Below are positions 1-7,478 of a stretch of 23,243 nt of DNA, piece after piece. Position numbers and translations under genes: made by a program. The number at the start of each line of letters is the position of its first letter. The first letter of the stretch is position 1. This stretch comes from CAADGU01 sp964581605 (GTDB taxonomy: Bacteria > Chloroflexota > Anaerolineae > Promineifilales > Promineifilaceae): assembly GCA_964581605.1 (NCBI GenBank), contig CAZOPF010000088.1, forward strand, positions 1 through 23,243, written 5' to 3'. Under the pieces are notes generated by a model, which saw nothing but the letters and a program-made list of their open reading frames with translations, did no database searches and was not told where the DNA came from.

Positions 1-108
1 TTACTGATTGAAGTTGATTTGATTTTACCGCCACTGCCGCCCTGAAGAACGGCCGTGCCGTCAACTTAAATTCCCATCCCGCCAAAAACATGGTCAGGAG
101 TTTTATTT

Positions 109-129
109 ACACACAGTCAGGCTGTGTGT
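109..129. promoter_or_regulatory. Perfect 8-bp dyad upstream of kimA
   Basis: ACACACAG (109-116) and CTGTGTGT (122-129) form a perfect stem with a 5-base loop, followed by TTTTA. It could be a terminator for a gene left of the window or an operator for kimA. A weak TTTACA (106-111) overlaps its left edge, but no convincing -10 follows. The rest of 1-213 holds one ACGGCCGT octamer (49-56) and an imperfect inverted repeat of TCTCTCAA type (150-160 with 191-201). I see no resemblance to the c-di-AMP ydaO riboswitch that precedes kimA in Bacillus. Confidence 0.35.
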
Positions 130-213
130 TTTACGATGTGTGAGAACAGAAATTGAGAGAAGGAGATCGAGAGGTCGTTCAATCTCTTAATCTCTCAAAT
201 TGGAGCTTTGGAA

Positions 214-2121
214 ATGACGATAACCTCATTAAAACGAAAACTGATCGGTGAGCCGTTCCCGACCCGTGATGATGTGCATGAACGGCTGGATAAAAAACGG
301 GCGCTGGCCGTCTTTGCCTCTGACCCCATCAGTAGCAACGCCTATGCCACCGAAGCGATCATGAGCGTATTGATCCTCATGGGCAGCGCGGCACTGGCCC
401 TGACACTGCCCCTGGGCATTGGCATTGCCCTGCTGGTGTTGTTTGTAATTTTCAGTTACATCCAGACCATCTTGCATTACCCCGATGGCGGTGGCGCATA
501 TACCGTTGCCAAAGACAACCTGGGCACCATGCCTTCACTGTTTGCCGCTTCCGCGCTGCTGCTGGATTACATCCTCACCGTTTCAGTTTCCGTATCGGCC
601 GGAATTCGCGCCATTACATCGGCCATTCCGGCCGCCTTTGAGTATCGGCTCGTTCTGGCACTGCTGGCGATTGCCATCCTTACCTGGGTAAACCTGCGTG
701 GGGTGCGCGAAAGCGGCACCATTTTTTCCATACCCACCTATGCCTTTGTGGTAGGGGTGTTAGTGGTTATAGGGATAGGGTTAACCCGTTACATGGGGTT
801 GTTTGGGGCTGCGCCGCTCGTACCCGAAGTGCATGAAGTAGCGGCCGAACAACCATTAACCTCTTTCCTCACCATCTGGCTCATTTTGCGTGCTTTTGCC
901 GCGGGCTGTACCGCTCTCACCGGCATCGAAGCCATCAGCAATGGTGTGAAAGCCTTTAAGATTCCCGAATCCATCAACGCTGCCAAAACCATGGTCGTCA
1001 TGGGCATTGTGGCTATGTCCCTCTTTTTAGGCATTACCTTTCTGGCAACGCAACTTAATCTACTGCCAACAGAAGAAGAAAGCATCCTCTCCCAAATGAC
1101 ACGCAGCATTACCGGCGGTGGCCCTGTTTATTATTGGGTACAATTTTTCACCATGATGATCTTGATTCTGGCGGCCAACACCGGCTACCAGGATTTCCCC
1201 CGGCTCAGTTCGTATCTGGCGCGAGATGGATTTATGCCGCGCTGGATGCAAAACCGGGGCGACCGGCTGGTGTATAACGGCGGCATCATTGTCCTGGCCG
1301 TTTTAGCCTCTCTCCTGGTTATCGCCTTTGACGCTGACGAAATTGCCATGCTGCCGCTCTATGCGTTGGGCGTGATGCTCAGTTTTACGCTTTCGCAATT
1401 TGGCATGAGCCGCCTGATGCGCAAAATTGGCAACCTGAAGCCCGGTCAAAGCACCTTTACCGGCGTAACCACCATTCATTATGAACTACGCTGGCATTGG
1501 AAGTGGGCGGTGAACCTGATTGGTTCAATTGTTACCGGCATCGTGTTTGTGGTGCTGGTCATCACCAAATTTGCAGAGGGGGCATGGGTGATTGTGATTG
1601 CCATTCCGCTGGTGGTCTATCTGCTGCGCTCCATTAAACAGCATTACGTGAGCATCCGGCAGGCACTCTCCACTCAAGACCTGACGCTGGATATGCTGCA
1701 TGAAATTGCTGATGTGGTCATTATTCCCATTGCCGATGTTCACCGGGGTACGCTGCGGGCGCTGCGTTATGCCAAGCGCATTTCCCATGATGTGCGGGCG
1801 GTGTATGTGGCCACAGATGAGGAGCTAGAAAAACGGTTCATGGAGCGCTGGCAGCGGTTCCCGGACATTGTAAATGAGGTCCATTTGCAATGTATTGAGT
1901 ATGAATACCGGGATATTTTGACGCCGTTGGTAGGGTATATTGAGGAGATTAGCCATAAGGAGTTTCCGGATCAGTTGATTACGGTGGTGATCCCGGAATT
2001 TGTACCCGAGTCTATTACCGGCCATTTGCTGCATAATCAGACGGCCAACATTTTGCGGGTGCGGTTACGCGCTCTGAAAAATGTGGTGGTGATTGATGTG
2101 CCGTTCCACGTGCCTGGATAA
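214..2121 (+). CDS. kimA: KimA-type potassium/proton symporter (APC superfamily)
   Basis: Inner-membrane K+ uptake permease of about 635 aa. The N-terminal ~460 residues hold about 12 hydrophobic segments; a cytoplasmic domain of ~150 residues follows. By recall the protein aligns along its whole length with Bacillus subtilis KimA (YdaO): the SLKRKLIGEP start, SDPISSNAYATEA in TM1, LTGIEAISNG, ILAANTGYQDFPRLSSYLAR, GDRL.YNGGII, and the C-terminal LLHNQTANILRVRLR. Residues matching KimA Asp36 and Tyr43, implicated in K+ binding, are Asp37 and Tyr44. I chose ATG 214 because GGAG at 202-205 lies 8 bases upstream; an in-frame TTG at 208 is too close to it. The gene converges on khtU. Substrate is inferred from homology. 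The gene contains no ACGGCCGT octamer, unlike most genes here, which may hint at a different history. Confidence 0.88.
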   Translation: MTITSLKRKLIGEPFPTRDDVHERLDKKRALAVFASDPISSNAYATEAIMSVLILMGSAALALTLPLGIGIALLVLFVIFSYIQTILHYPDGGGAYTVAKDNLGTMPSLFAASALLLDYILTVSVSVSAGIRAITSAIPAAFEYRLVLALLAIAILTWVNLRGVRESGTIFSIPTYAFVVGVLVVIGIGLTRYMGLFGAAPLVPEVHEVAAEQPLTSFLTIWLILRAFAAGCTALTGIEAISNGVKAFKIPESINAAKTMVVMGIVAMSLFLGITFLATQLNLLPTEEESILSQMTRSITGGGPVYYWVQFFTMMILILAANTGYQDFPRLSSYLARDGFMPRWMQNRGDRLVYNGGIIVLAVLASLLVIAFDADEIAMLPLYALGVMLSFTLSQFGMSRLMRKIGNLKPGQSTFTGVTTIHYELRWHWKWAVNLIGSIVTGIVFVVLVITKFAEGAWVIVIAIPLVVYLLRSIKQHYVSIRQALSTQDLTLDMLHEIADVVIIPIADVHRGTLRALRYAKRISHDVRAVYVATDEELEKRFMERWQRFPDIVNEVHLQCIEYEYRDILTPLVGYIEEISHKEFPDQLITVVIPEFVPESITGHLLHNQTANILRVRLRALKNVVVIDVPFHVPG

Positions 2122-2140
2122 CGGTAAACAAGCCGGGCTG

Positions 2141-2207
2141 AGACCCGGAGGGTTTTGAGTGACTCTTTTCTCTTTTCAACTATCAGCAAGCAAAACCTTT
2201 CGGGTCT
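2141..2207. terminator. Possible bidirectional terminator between kimA and khtU
   Basis: AGACCCGGAGGGTTTT (2141-2156) and AAAACCTTTCGGGTCT (2192-2207) are complementary at 14 of 16 positions, with a 35-base loop. Each transcript would end its stem in a T-rich run, which suits the 94-bp gap between two convergent genes. The long loop makes this only moderately convincing. Confidence 0.5.
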
Positions 2208-2215
2208 GGCTACTG

Positions 2216-3427
2216 TCAGGTTTTTGCAGTTCGTTTGAAGATCATGACGACTTTATTAAGCATCCGGTAGATGCGTGACGATTCTTTGGTGAGCAATGGC
2301 CCCAGAACCGCCAGAATGAGGACGTAAAGAGCGGCAAATGGCTGCAAAATGGGCAGCAATCCACCAGCCTCAGCCAGGTTAGCCATGATGATCGAAAATT
2401 CGCCCCGCGAGACGATGGTGAGGCCGATATTGGTGGAGGCTTTGGGGGAGAAACCAGCGGAACGACCGGCAATCATACCGGCGGCAAAATTGCCGATGAT
2501 GGTGAGAATCACGGCCGCCAACGCTGGCCACACCGCTCCCCCCAACGCAAACGGGTCAATGGTTAACCCAAAACTGAAAAAGAAAAACGCGCCAAACAAA
2601 TCGCGGAAGGGGATGATGAGATGTTCAATGCGATGGCGGGCTTCCGTTTCCGCCAACACCAACCCCACCAGCAGTGCCCCAATCGCCTGCGCCACGTGAA
2701 TGGTTTCCGAAAAACCAGCTACTAAAAATAAAAAGGCCAGGATAATCAGCAGAAATATCTCATCTGAGGGGATGCTGAGTACCCGGTTTAGCCAGGGCGT
2801 CAATTGACGGCCGATCACCAAAAAAGCCAGCATAAACCCCAGGGCCAGTCCGGCCGAAGTCAAAACACCGCCCAGCGAAGTGGCCCCGCTCAACACCAAC
2901 CCGGAAACGATGGAGAGGTAGACGGCCAGAAAGACATCCTCAAACATGATGATGCCCAAAATCATGTCTGTCTCCGGGTTAGCGGTGCGTTTCAGGTCTA
3001 CCAACACTTTGGCCACGATGGCACTGGAAGAGATGGTGATGATCCCGGCCGCGACCAGGATTTCCTGAAACGGCCAACCCATGGCCCAGCCAAACAGCAA
3101 AGCCAGAGTCAGGTTGATGGAGATGTAAATGGTGCCGCCCACAGCAATGGAGCGGCCGGCGCGAATTAAACGGCCGATGGAAAACTCCAGCCCCAAATAA
3201 AATAGCAAGAACAAAACGCCAAGCTGCCCTAAAAAGTGAATGATGGGGGCGCTTTCTTCAAATTTGAAACTGATGGGGCCTATGGTGGGGGCTTGAGGGC
3301 CGACAAATAATCCGGCCAAAATGAGAAAGGGGACAATGGAAAAACGCAAACGATTGGAGAGCCAGGCAAAGAGCGAGATGACGGCTAATGCCAGACCTAA
3401 TTCCCAGATCAGGTGATGATAATCCAT
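2216..3427 (-). CDS. khtU: CPA2-family K+/H+ antiporter, membrane subunit KhtU
   Basis: Monovalent cation/proton antiporter of about 403 aa with 11-13 hydrophobic segments. Family features include the glycine-rich LFLLFYLGLEFSIGRL segment, ISSSAIVAKVLVDLKR, and SRGEFSIIMANLAEAGG, the conserved RGEF region of KefB/KhtU-type exchangers. No RCK (TrkA-N) domain is fused at the C-terminus; a separate TrkA-C protein lies immediately upstream, which is the KhtT-KhtU arrangement. ATG 3427 starts 4 bases after the khtT stop, so the two are probably translationally coupled. An in-frame GTG at 3448 would overlap khtT and is less likely. In B. subtilis KhtTU exports K+ and is controlled by KhtT. Ion choice (K+ versus Na+) is inferred from this pairing. 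Confidence 0.85.
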   Translation of the reverse strand: MDYHHLIWELGLALAVISLFAWLSNRLRFSIVPFLILAGLFVGPQAPTIGPISFKFEESAPIIHFLGQLGVLFLLFYLGLEFSIGRLIRAGRSIAVGGTIYISINLTLALLFGWAMGWPFQEILVAAGIITISSSAIVAKVLVDLKRTANPETDMILGIIMFEDVFLAVYLSIVSGLVLSGATSLGGVLTSAGLALGFMLAFLVIGRQLTPWLNRVLSIPSDEIFLLIILAFLFLVAGFSETIHVAQAIGALLVGLVLAETEARHRIEHLIIPFRDLFGAFFFFSFGLTIDPFALGGAVWPALAAVILTIIGNFAAGMIAGRSAGFSPKASTNIGLTIVSRGEFSIIMANLAEAGGLLPILQPFAALYVLILAVLGPLLTKESSRIYRMLNKVVMIFKRTAKT

Positions 3428-3431
3428 TGGG

Positions 3432-3929
3432 TTATCCACTCCCCGCACGAATCAGCTGGTTAAAGGCTTTGATCTGGTCGCGTTCGCCAGCCACCACCAG
3501 GGTGGCGTCTTTGGTAAAAATTTCGTCGGGGCCGGGGCTGACTTTGGTGCCATTTTGGCGCACAATGGCGATGATGGTGGCCCCCGTTTGCTGGCGTACC
3601 CGCAATTCGGCAATACTTTTGTTCACGGCCGTAAAACCTGGTTCCATCTTCACCCATTCAATCACCAGGTCGTTAAGGGCGATTTCGGCCGATTCCAGCG
3701 CCTTGGGTTTGTAGGTGAGGCCGCCAATAATACCGGCGACCTGTCGTGCTTCGGCATCGGTCAGGGTGATCATGGAGATGCTTTCGTCGAGGTCTTCATA
3801 CTTGAAGTGGTAGAGTTCCCGACGGCCGTCGTCATGAATCACAATCACCAATTTGTCGCCGCTGCGTGTACTGACCTGGACTTTCCGGCCGATACCTGGC
3901 AAATCCGTTTCTCGAATAATTGTTTCCAC
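3432..3929 (-). CDS. khtT: KhtT-like TrkA-C regulatory subunit of the K+/H+ antiporter
   Basis: Cytoplasmic protein of 165 aa. Residues ~1-70 form the KhtT N-terminal domain (ETDLPGIGRKVQVSTRSG, then VIVIHDDGRRELYHF). Residues ~75-160 look like a TrkA-C (RCK_C) ligand-binding domain, with the typical LRVRQQTGATIIAIVRQNG and DATLVVAGERDQIKAF segments. In B. subtilis KhtT binds c-di-AMP and controls KhtU; that ligand is assumed here, not shown. The start is GTG at 3929-3927, the only reasonable choice, with AAAGGAG ending 9 bases upstream. First gene of the khtTU operon and divergent from the PLP-enzyme gene. Its leader carries a tandem CGCCAAG repeat (3956-3970). Confidence 0.85.
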   Translation of the reverse strand: METIIRETDLPGIGRKVQVSTRSGDKLVIVIHDDGRRELYHFKYEDLDESISMITLTDAEARQVAGIIGGLTYKPKALESAEIALNDLVIEWVKMEPGFTAVNKSIAELRVRQQTGATIIAIVRQNGTKVSPGPDEIFTKDATLVVAGERDQIKAFNQLIRAGSG

Positions 3930-3955
3930 TGTGGTTTACTCCTTTATTATTTCAA

Positions 3956-3979
3956 CGCCAAGACGCCAAGGGGCCAAAG
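3956..3979. repeat. Tandem CGCCAAG repeat in the khtT leader
   Basis: CGCCAAG occurs at 3956-3962 and 3964-3970, followed by a degenerate GGGCCAAAG. It is another short intergenic tandem unit of the kind seen throughout this window and lies just upstream of the khtT ribosome binding site. Confidence 0.55.
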
Positions 3980-4090
3980 AATCAAAGAGATTAAAGTTAA
4001 AGAAGGCATCCGCGTTCTATTTTCTCTGGTTGTGGTGAGCAAACGCTCACGTTGAACTTCTGGAAAAATCGGTACTGTTGTACGACAATG

Positions 4091-4125
4091 GTAAACTTCA
4101 AATCAGATTTGGCAAAAAGGTTTAC
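4091..4125 (+). promoter_or_regulatory. Nested dyad covering the ribosome binding site of the PLP-enzyme gene
   Basis: An outer GTAAAC (4091-4096)/GTTTAC (4120-4125) pair encloses an inner CAAAT (4099-4103)/ATTTG (4107-4111) pair with a 3-base centre. The right outer arm overlaps the AAAAGG that probably serves as ribosome binding site for the ATG at 4131. As RNA this could mask translation; as DNA it could be an operator. A separate perfect hairpin, GTGAGC/GCTCAC with an AAAC loop, lies at 4035-4050. Confidence 0.3.
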
Positions 4126-4130
4126 ATAAT

Positions 4131-5318
4131 ATGACACAAAATTCAAACGCAAAACTGGCTACTTTACAAATTCATGCGGGAGATGAGGCCAATCCGAGTA
4201 CGGCCGTTTCTTCCCCCATTTATCAATCCGCCACCTTTCACTTTGAGACGCCGGAGGAGATTGCGGCAGCGACGGCGGCCCAGGCACATCCACAATTTTA
4301 CGGCCGTTACGCCACCCCCAACACCAAACAAGTGGAACTGACGGTCGCGGCGCTGGAACAGGGCGAAGCGGCATTGGCGGTGGCTTCCGGCATGGCGGCC
4401 GTGTCGCTGGTCTTTTTCACCTTCCTCAAACAGGGTGATCATGTGATTGCCCAAACCACCCATTACCCCTCCAGCTACAAAGTGCTGGAACAAAAGCTGG
4501 CCGAATACGGCATAGAAACAACCTTTGTAGACCAGACCGATCCGGCTGCCTTTGCCGCCGCCATCCGCCCCAACACCCGGCTGATCTACGTGGAAACACC
4601 AGCCAACCCGGTGCTGCGATTGACGGATCTGACGGCCGTGGCCACCATTGCCCGCGCCCATGGCATCCTCACCGCCACCGATAACACCTTTGCCACGCCG
4701 TATACCCAACGGCCGCTCACCCTCGGCATTGACATCGTGCTGCACAGCGCCACCAAATACCTGGCCGGGCACTCGGACGTGGTCGCCGGAGTGGTGGTGG
4801 CGAAAGAAGAACACATTGCCCAACTATGGCACACCCACGTCATGTTGGGCGCGGTGCTGCACCCCATGGAAGCCTGGTTACTAGAACGGGGCTTGAAAAC
4901 GTTTGATTTGCGCATGGAGCGGCACAACCGGAATGCGCAGGCGGTGGCCGAATTTCTGGCGGGGCACACGGCCGTGCGCGAAGTGTACTACCCCGGCCTG
5001 CCCAGCCATCCGCAACATGACCTGGCGCGGCGGCAAATGCCCGGCGGTTACAGCGGCATGGTCTGTTTTGATTTGAAAGGGGGGCGCGCCGCCGGATACG
5101 CCTTGTTGCAGCGGCTGAAGCTGATCAAACTGGCCGTCAGTCTGGGCGGTGTCCACAGCCTGATCACCCACGCCGCCAGCACCATCTCCGCCATCCTGCA
5201 AAGCGACGAGGCCATCGCCGCCAGCGGCGTACAGCCCGGTCTGGTGCGCTTGTCGGTGGGGTTGGAAGATGCGGATGATTTAATTGCGGATTTGGCGCAG
5301 GCGTTGGGGGAGGGGTGA
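4131..5318 (+). CDS. Trans-sulfuration family PLP enzyme (cystathionine/homocysteine metabolism)
   Basis: Fold-type I PLP enzyme of 395 aa, the usual length of the Cys/Met metabolism family. Seen: YGRYATPN at 57-64 (cofactor-phosphate Tyr/Arg of the neighbouring subunit), SGMAA at 86-90, Tyr112 stacking position in QTTHYPSSY, Asp184 in TATDNTFATP (pyridine nitrogen), the Schiff-base Lys209 in HSATKYLAGHSD, SLGGVHSLITHAAS and the terminal RLSVGLED. The family includes cystathionine gamma-synthase, cystathionine beta/gamma-lyase, methionine gamma-lyase and sulfhydrylases. The catalytic Cys typical of methionine gamma-lyase (YGCTF) is not present. I cannot choose among the others. The gene is monocistronic and divergent from khtTU. 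Several ACGGCCGT octamers in it read as T-A-V or G-R. Confidence 0.85.
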   Translation: MTQNSNAKLATLQIHAGDEANPSTAVSSPIYQSATFHFETPEEIAAATAAQAHPQFYGRYATPNTKQVELTVAALEQGEAALAVASGMAAVSLVFFTFLKQGDHVIAQTTHYPSSYKVLEQKLAEYGIETTFVDQTDPAAFAAAIRPNTRLIYVETPANPVLRLTDLTAVATIARAHGILTATDNTFATPYTQRPLTLGIDIVLHSATKYLAGHSDVVAGVVVAKEEHIAQLWHTHVMLGAVLHPMEAWLLERGLKTFDLRMERHNRNAQAVAEFLAGHTAVREVYYPGLPSHPQHDLARRQMPGGYSGMVCFDLKGGRAAGYALLQRLKLIKLAVSLGGVHSLITHAASTISAILQSDEAIAASGVQPGLVRLSVGLEDADDLIADLAQALGEG

Positions 5319-5370
5319 GCATGTGATTGGGACTGTGTTATACTGTGAGGATGAGGAGTTTAATTGAGAG

Positions 5371-5667
5371 ATGATGACGCTTGACGAAATATTGCAGGAT
5401 ATACATGCTCTGGAAACAGACCTGACGACATATGAGCGTAAATATGGCATCTTGTCTGAGATTTTCTACGAATCATACACCGAGGGCGAAGAACCGACAG
5501 ACGACAATTGGGTACTAGATTGGACACGTTGGGCCAGCGCTTACCAGATCTGGTTACGGCGCCATGAACAATATCGCCAGGCGATCAAATCGCTACAACG
5601 TAATGCCACTCTCTCTGAAATCATAGAGAAACGTGCTCAGTATGACCCCCTTCCAATCTCTAGCTGA
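5371..5667 (+). CDS. TumA-like putative antitoxin partner of a TumE-type toxin
   Basis: Small protein of 98 aa (ATG 5371; a second ATG follows directly at 5374), preceded by GAGGAG/GAGAG purines. It is largely helical and acidic, with ETDLTTYERKYGILSEIFYE and WASAYQIWLRRHEQYRQ segments; I recall similar small proteins preceding TumE/DUF6516 genes in cyanobacteria and Chloroflexota. No DNA-binding motif is obvious. Its last 26 bases overlap the next gene, an arrangement typical of TA operons. The role is inferred from context and length, not from a firm family match. No ACGGCCGT octamer lies in this pair. Confidence 0.5.
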   Translation: MMTLDEILQDIHALETDLTTYERKYGILSEIFYESYTEGEEPTDDNWVLDWTRWASAYQIWLRRHEQYRQAIKSLQRNATLSEIIEKRAQYDPLPISS

Positions 5668-6067
5668 TTACGAAAAGCACGTTTACCATATCCTCGATCA
5701 GTTTCCTCGTGTCCAGCGGTCAACCCTGACTATCATTCGGCGGCACAAATATCGAGCGGAACTGGTTGGCGAACTTTACTTTGACCGGGAGTATCGCTTA
5801 TCGGTTTATGAACACATCACCTGGGAACAAGGAACTGTAGTTATTGAAGGTTATGGTTATGAAGGCTGGCATGGTACTGAAAAGCTTTAGTGGTATGACT
5901 CTCAGCCCCATCCACATGATCCCACTTTAGCCAGCACCCATCCTCATCATAAGCATGTGCCGCCTGACCCAAAACACCATCGTGTTCCCGCTCCATCTCT
6001 CAATTTCCAGCAACCCAATCTTCCCTTCCTGATTCGAGAAATGGAAAACCTGCTAGAAATGGAATAA
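5642..6067 (+). pseudogene. TumE-family (DUF6516) toxin gene interrupted by an in-frame amber codon
   Basis: The frame opens at ATG 5642 and codes for 82 residues to TAG at 5888-5890, then continues without a shift for 58 codons to TAA at 6065-6067. The downstream part is the conserved TumE-like C-terminus: WYDSQPHPHDPTLASTHPHH, then HHRVPAP and NLPFLIREME. A full product would be 141 aa, normal for the family. By recall a Tyr would be expected at the TAG (KLYWYDSQPHPHD), and TAT or TAC differs from TAG by one base. This suggests nonsense inactivation of the toxin; readthrough or a sequencing error are alternatives. In TumE-type modules the toxin is neutralised by the upstream partner. The start overlaps that partner's end by 26 bases. 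Confidence 0.78.
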
Positions 6068-6328
6068 AGATGCGTATACACTCACTCCATATCGGCTATG
6101 AGAAATAACTGCTGCAAGAAGGCACATTAACACTCGTCGACCCACTTTTGCCCATCGTAACCTGTTTGCTCATCACGTCACGGCCGTACCCCCTCCCATC
6201 CATATCTCTCCATAGTCAGGTGGTCAGGAACGGCCGTCGCCTGAATCTGGTACGTTTCTGTAACCCAGGTAAGGTGATGTCGTCTTTTACTGTGGCCGGG
6301 TTTTGGCTATGCCGCATTTTAGGGCAAG
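6068..6328. other. Intergenic stretch with no intact gene
   Basis: No supported gene. A short plus-strand frame starting ATG 6070 (MRIHSLHIGYEK, then TAA, then LLQEGTLTLVDPLLPIV) looks like a further decayed coding fragment, unidentified. Two ACGGCCGT octamers are present (one at 6180-6187). Together with the remnants to the right this makes 6068-6650 a stretch of broken genes. Confidence 0.4.
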
Positions 6329-6478
6329 CTACCAGATAGTCGTTATCAGGTTGCTGGCCCGTAAATTTTGATCAGCCGTTACCAAAGGAACCTGTTCAGC
6401 AACGGCCGTAGCCACAATCAAACGATCCACCGGGTCAAAATTAACCGTCTGCGGCAGTTGCACAGCCAGCGTAGCGAT
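6329..6478 (-). pseudogene. C-terminal remnant of a VapC/PIN-domain toxin
   Basis: Reading the minus strand, 49 codons followed by TAG give a textbook PIN-domain end: VNFDPVDRLIVATAVAEQVP, then LVTADQNLRASN and TTIW. The DPVDRLIVATA motif carries a conserved acidic residue of the PIN nuclease, and LVTAD the last metal-binding Asp. The N-terminal ~85 residues, with the first catalytic Asp, are missing: an in-frame TAA (6479-6481) lies directly upstream. It is too short for ordinary ORF callers. No cognate antitoxin is recognisable. Probably a deletion scar of a vapBC module. Confidence 0.75.
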
Positions 6479-6510
6479 TTACGGTGCCTTCCTGAATAGA
6501 GCTAGCGCGT

Positions 6511-6640
6511 TTATTCGGGCAAAGTGATGTCATCGAGGGTCACGGCCGTCAGCACCAGTTCGCTCAATTCGTCGAGTACGGCCGTGCCCTCAATCACCTG
6601 CAACCGTTCCCAAACACCCTCTTGCCCTCCCTTGCTGCTG
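6511..6640 (-). pseudogene. Unidentified decayed coding fragment
   Basis: A minus-strand frame of about 45 codons without a start codon ends with GVWERLQVIEG, TAVLDELSELVLTAV, TLDDITLPE and TAA (6511-6513). Its protein-like composition and stop position suggest the C-terminus of a lost gene. The nearby minus-strand phrase TVKDDITLP, around 6265-6295, resembles its end and may be a second decayed copy. I do not recognise the family. Two ACGGCCGT octamers occur within it, both read as T-A-V. Confidence 0.3.
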
Positions 6641-6660
6641 CACGTATACTACACGTGTAG
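6622..6660 (+). promoter_or_regulatory. Promoter and palindromic operator of the mazEF-like operon
   Basis: TTGCCC (6622-6627) and TATACT (6645-6650) are separated by 17 bases, a good sigma-70-type promoter. A perfect 12-bp palindrome, CTACACGTGTAG, spans 6649-6660 and overlaps the end of the -10. That is where an autorepressing antitoxin-toxin complex would bind. Start ATG 6686 is 25 bases downstream, behind GAGGA (6674-6678). Confidence 0.6.
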
Positions 6661-6685
6661 CCAGAGGTAATGTGAGGATTGGCCG

Positions 6686-6916
6686 ATGCAGAAAAAATTA
6701 ACCATTACTATTGATGCTGAAGTATATGATGGCTTATACCAGATCATCGGGCCACGCCGAATTAGCGGGTTTATCGAGGAACTGGTGCGGCCGTATGTTA
6801 TTCCGCCTGACCTGGATGCTGCCTACGCGGCCATGGCTACTGATGAAGCCCGCGAAATGGAAGCATGGGAGTGGATTGAGGCCACAATAGGAGATGTGGC
6901 GAATGAAGCGGGGTGA
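6686..6916 (+). CDS. MazE-like ribbon-helix-helix antitoxin
   Basis: Protein of 76 aa. Residues ~1-40 (KKLTITIDAEVYDGLYQIIG, then RRISGFIEELVRP) fit a ribbon-helix-helix DNA-binding domain: one beta strand then two helices. The acidic C-terminal half, with AAMATDEAREMEAWEWIEA, would be the toxin-neutralising tail. GAGGA lies 7 bases before the ATG. The last 14 bases overlap the toxin start. Expected role: bind and neutralise the adjacent MazF-type RNase and repress the shared promoter, which carries a 12-bp palindrome. No ACGGCCGT octamer lies in this pair. Confidence 0.8.
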   Translation: MQKKLTITIDAEVYDGLYQIIGPRRISGFIEELVRPYVIPPDLDAAYAAMATDEAREMEAWEWIEATIGDVANEAG

Positions 6917-7235
6917 AGTGTGGTGGGTGAATTTCGATCCCGCTGTGGGCGGCGAAATTCGCAAACAGCGCCCGGCCATTATCGTCAGCAATAACGCCGC
7001 CAATAAACACCTGAATCGGGTGCAGGTTGTTCCTCTCACCAGCGCCAAAACAGAACACGTCTATCCCAGTGAAGCATTGATCACTTTTTCTGGCCAAGCG
7101 GCCAAAGCGCTGGCCGACCAATTAACTACCGTCAGTAAACTTCGTCTCTCTAACCGCGCCGGGCAACTTTCTGCCACCGATATGCGCCGCGTGGAACAGG
7201 CCATCAAACTACAACTCAACCTCTTGTCAGATTAA
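6903..7235 (+). CDS. MazF/PemK-family endoribonuclease toxin
   Basis: Protein of 110 aa, normal for MazF. It has the N-terminal MKRGEVWWVNFDPAVGGEIR, the conserved QRPAIIVSNN with the catalytic Arg region, VQVVPLTSAK with the Thr/Ser position of the active site, and the late LADQLTTVSKLRL motif. The family cleaves mRNA at short sequence motifs. I chose ATG 6903 because AGGAG (6889-6893) lies 9 bases upstream; an in-frame ATG at 6894 touches the Shine-Dalgarno sequence. It overlaps the antitoxin gene by 14 bases. No defect is seen, so this pair is probably functional. Confidence 0.9.
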   Translation: MKRGEVWWVNFDPAVGGEIRKQRPAIIVSNNAANKHLNRVQVVPLTSAKTEHVYPSEALITFSGQAAKALADQLTTVSKLRLSNRAGQLSATDMRRVEQAIKLQLNLLSD

Positions 7236-7478
7236 GACGGCCGTAAGCTGTCAGTGATGCGGTGAGCGGTTGAAAGAGTGTACGGCCGTGCGAAAGCCCC
7301 GCTGCGACTGATGAAATACAGGACAGTAACAAGCAAGTCACACAGTGGGGACACCTGCCCGGCGCATCAGCCAAAATCTGCACCTCCGCCATCTCCGGAT
7401 CTCCAATCTCCATTAAAAAGGTTGCCAACTCCCCCCTCTAGCAGTAGTATTCACCCAAATCTCACACATTGGTGGAAC

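Noticed and set aside
1..213. c-di-AMP (ydaO) riboswitch before kimA
   Set aside because: Expected from Bacillus kimA, but none of the conserved riboswitch segments is recognisable here.
4164..4823. Long minus-strand frame of 219 codons opposite the PLP enzyme
   Set aside because: Gly/His-rich shadow of a well-recognised plus-strand gene, typical of GC-rich antisense frames.
7216..7428. Minus-strand frame with MATFLMEIGDPEMAEVQILA
   Set aside because: Looks slightly protein-like but overlaps mazF, has no family match I can name and sits in GGAGAT-type repeat sequence.
7278..7478. N-terminal extension of the 129-aa hypothetical protein
   Set aside because: Pro/Ser-rich, non-protein-like translation including intergenic octamer sequence; a better ATG lies at 7479.
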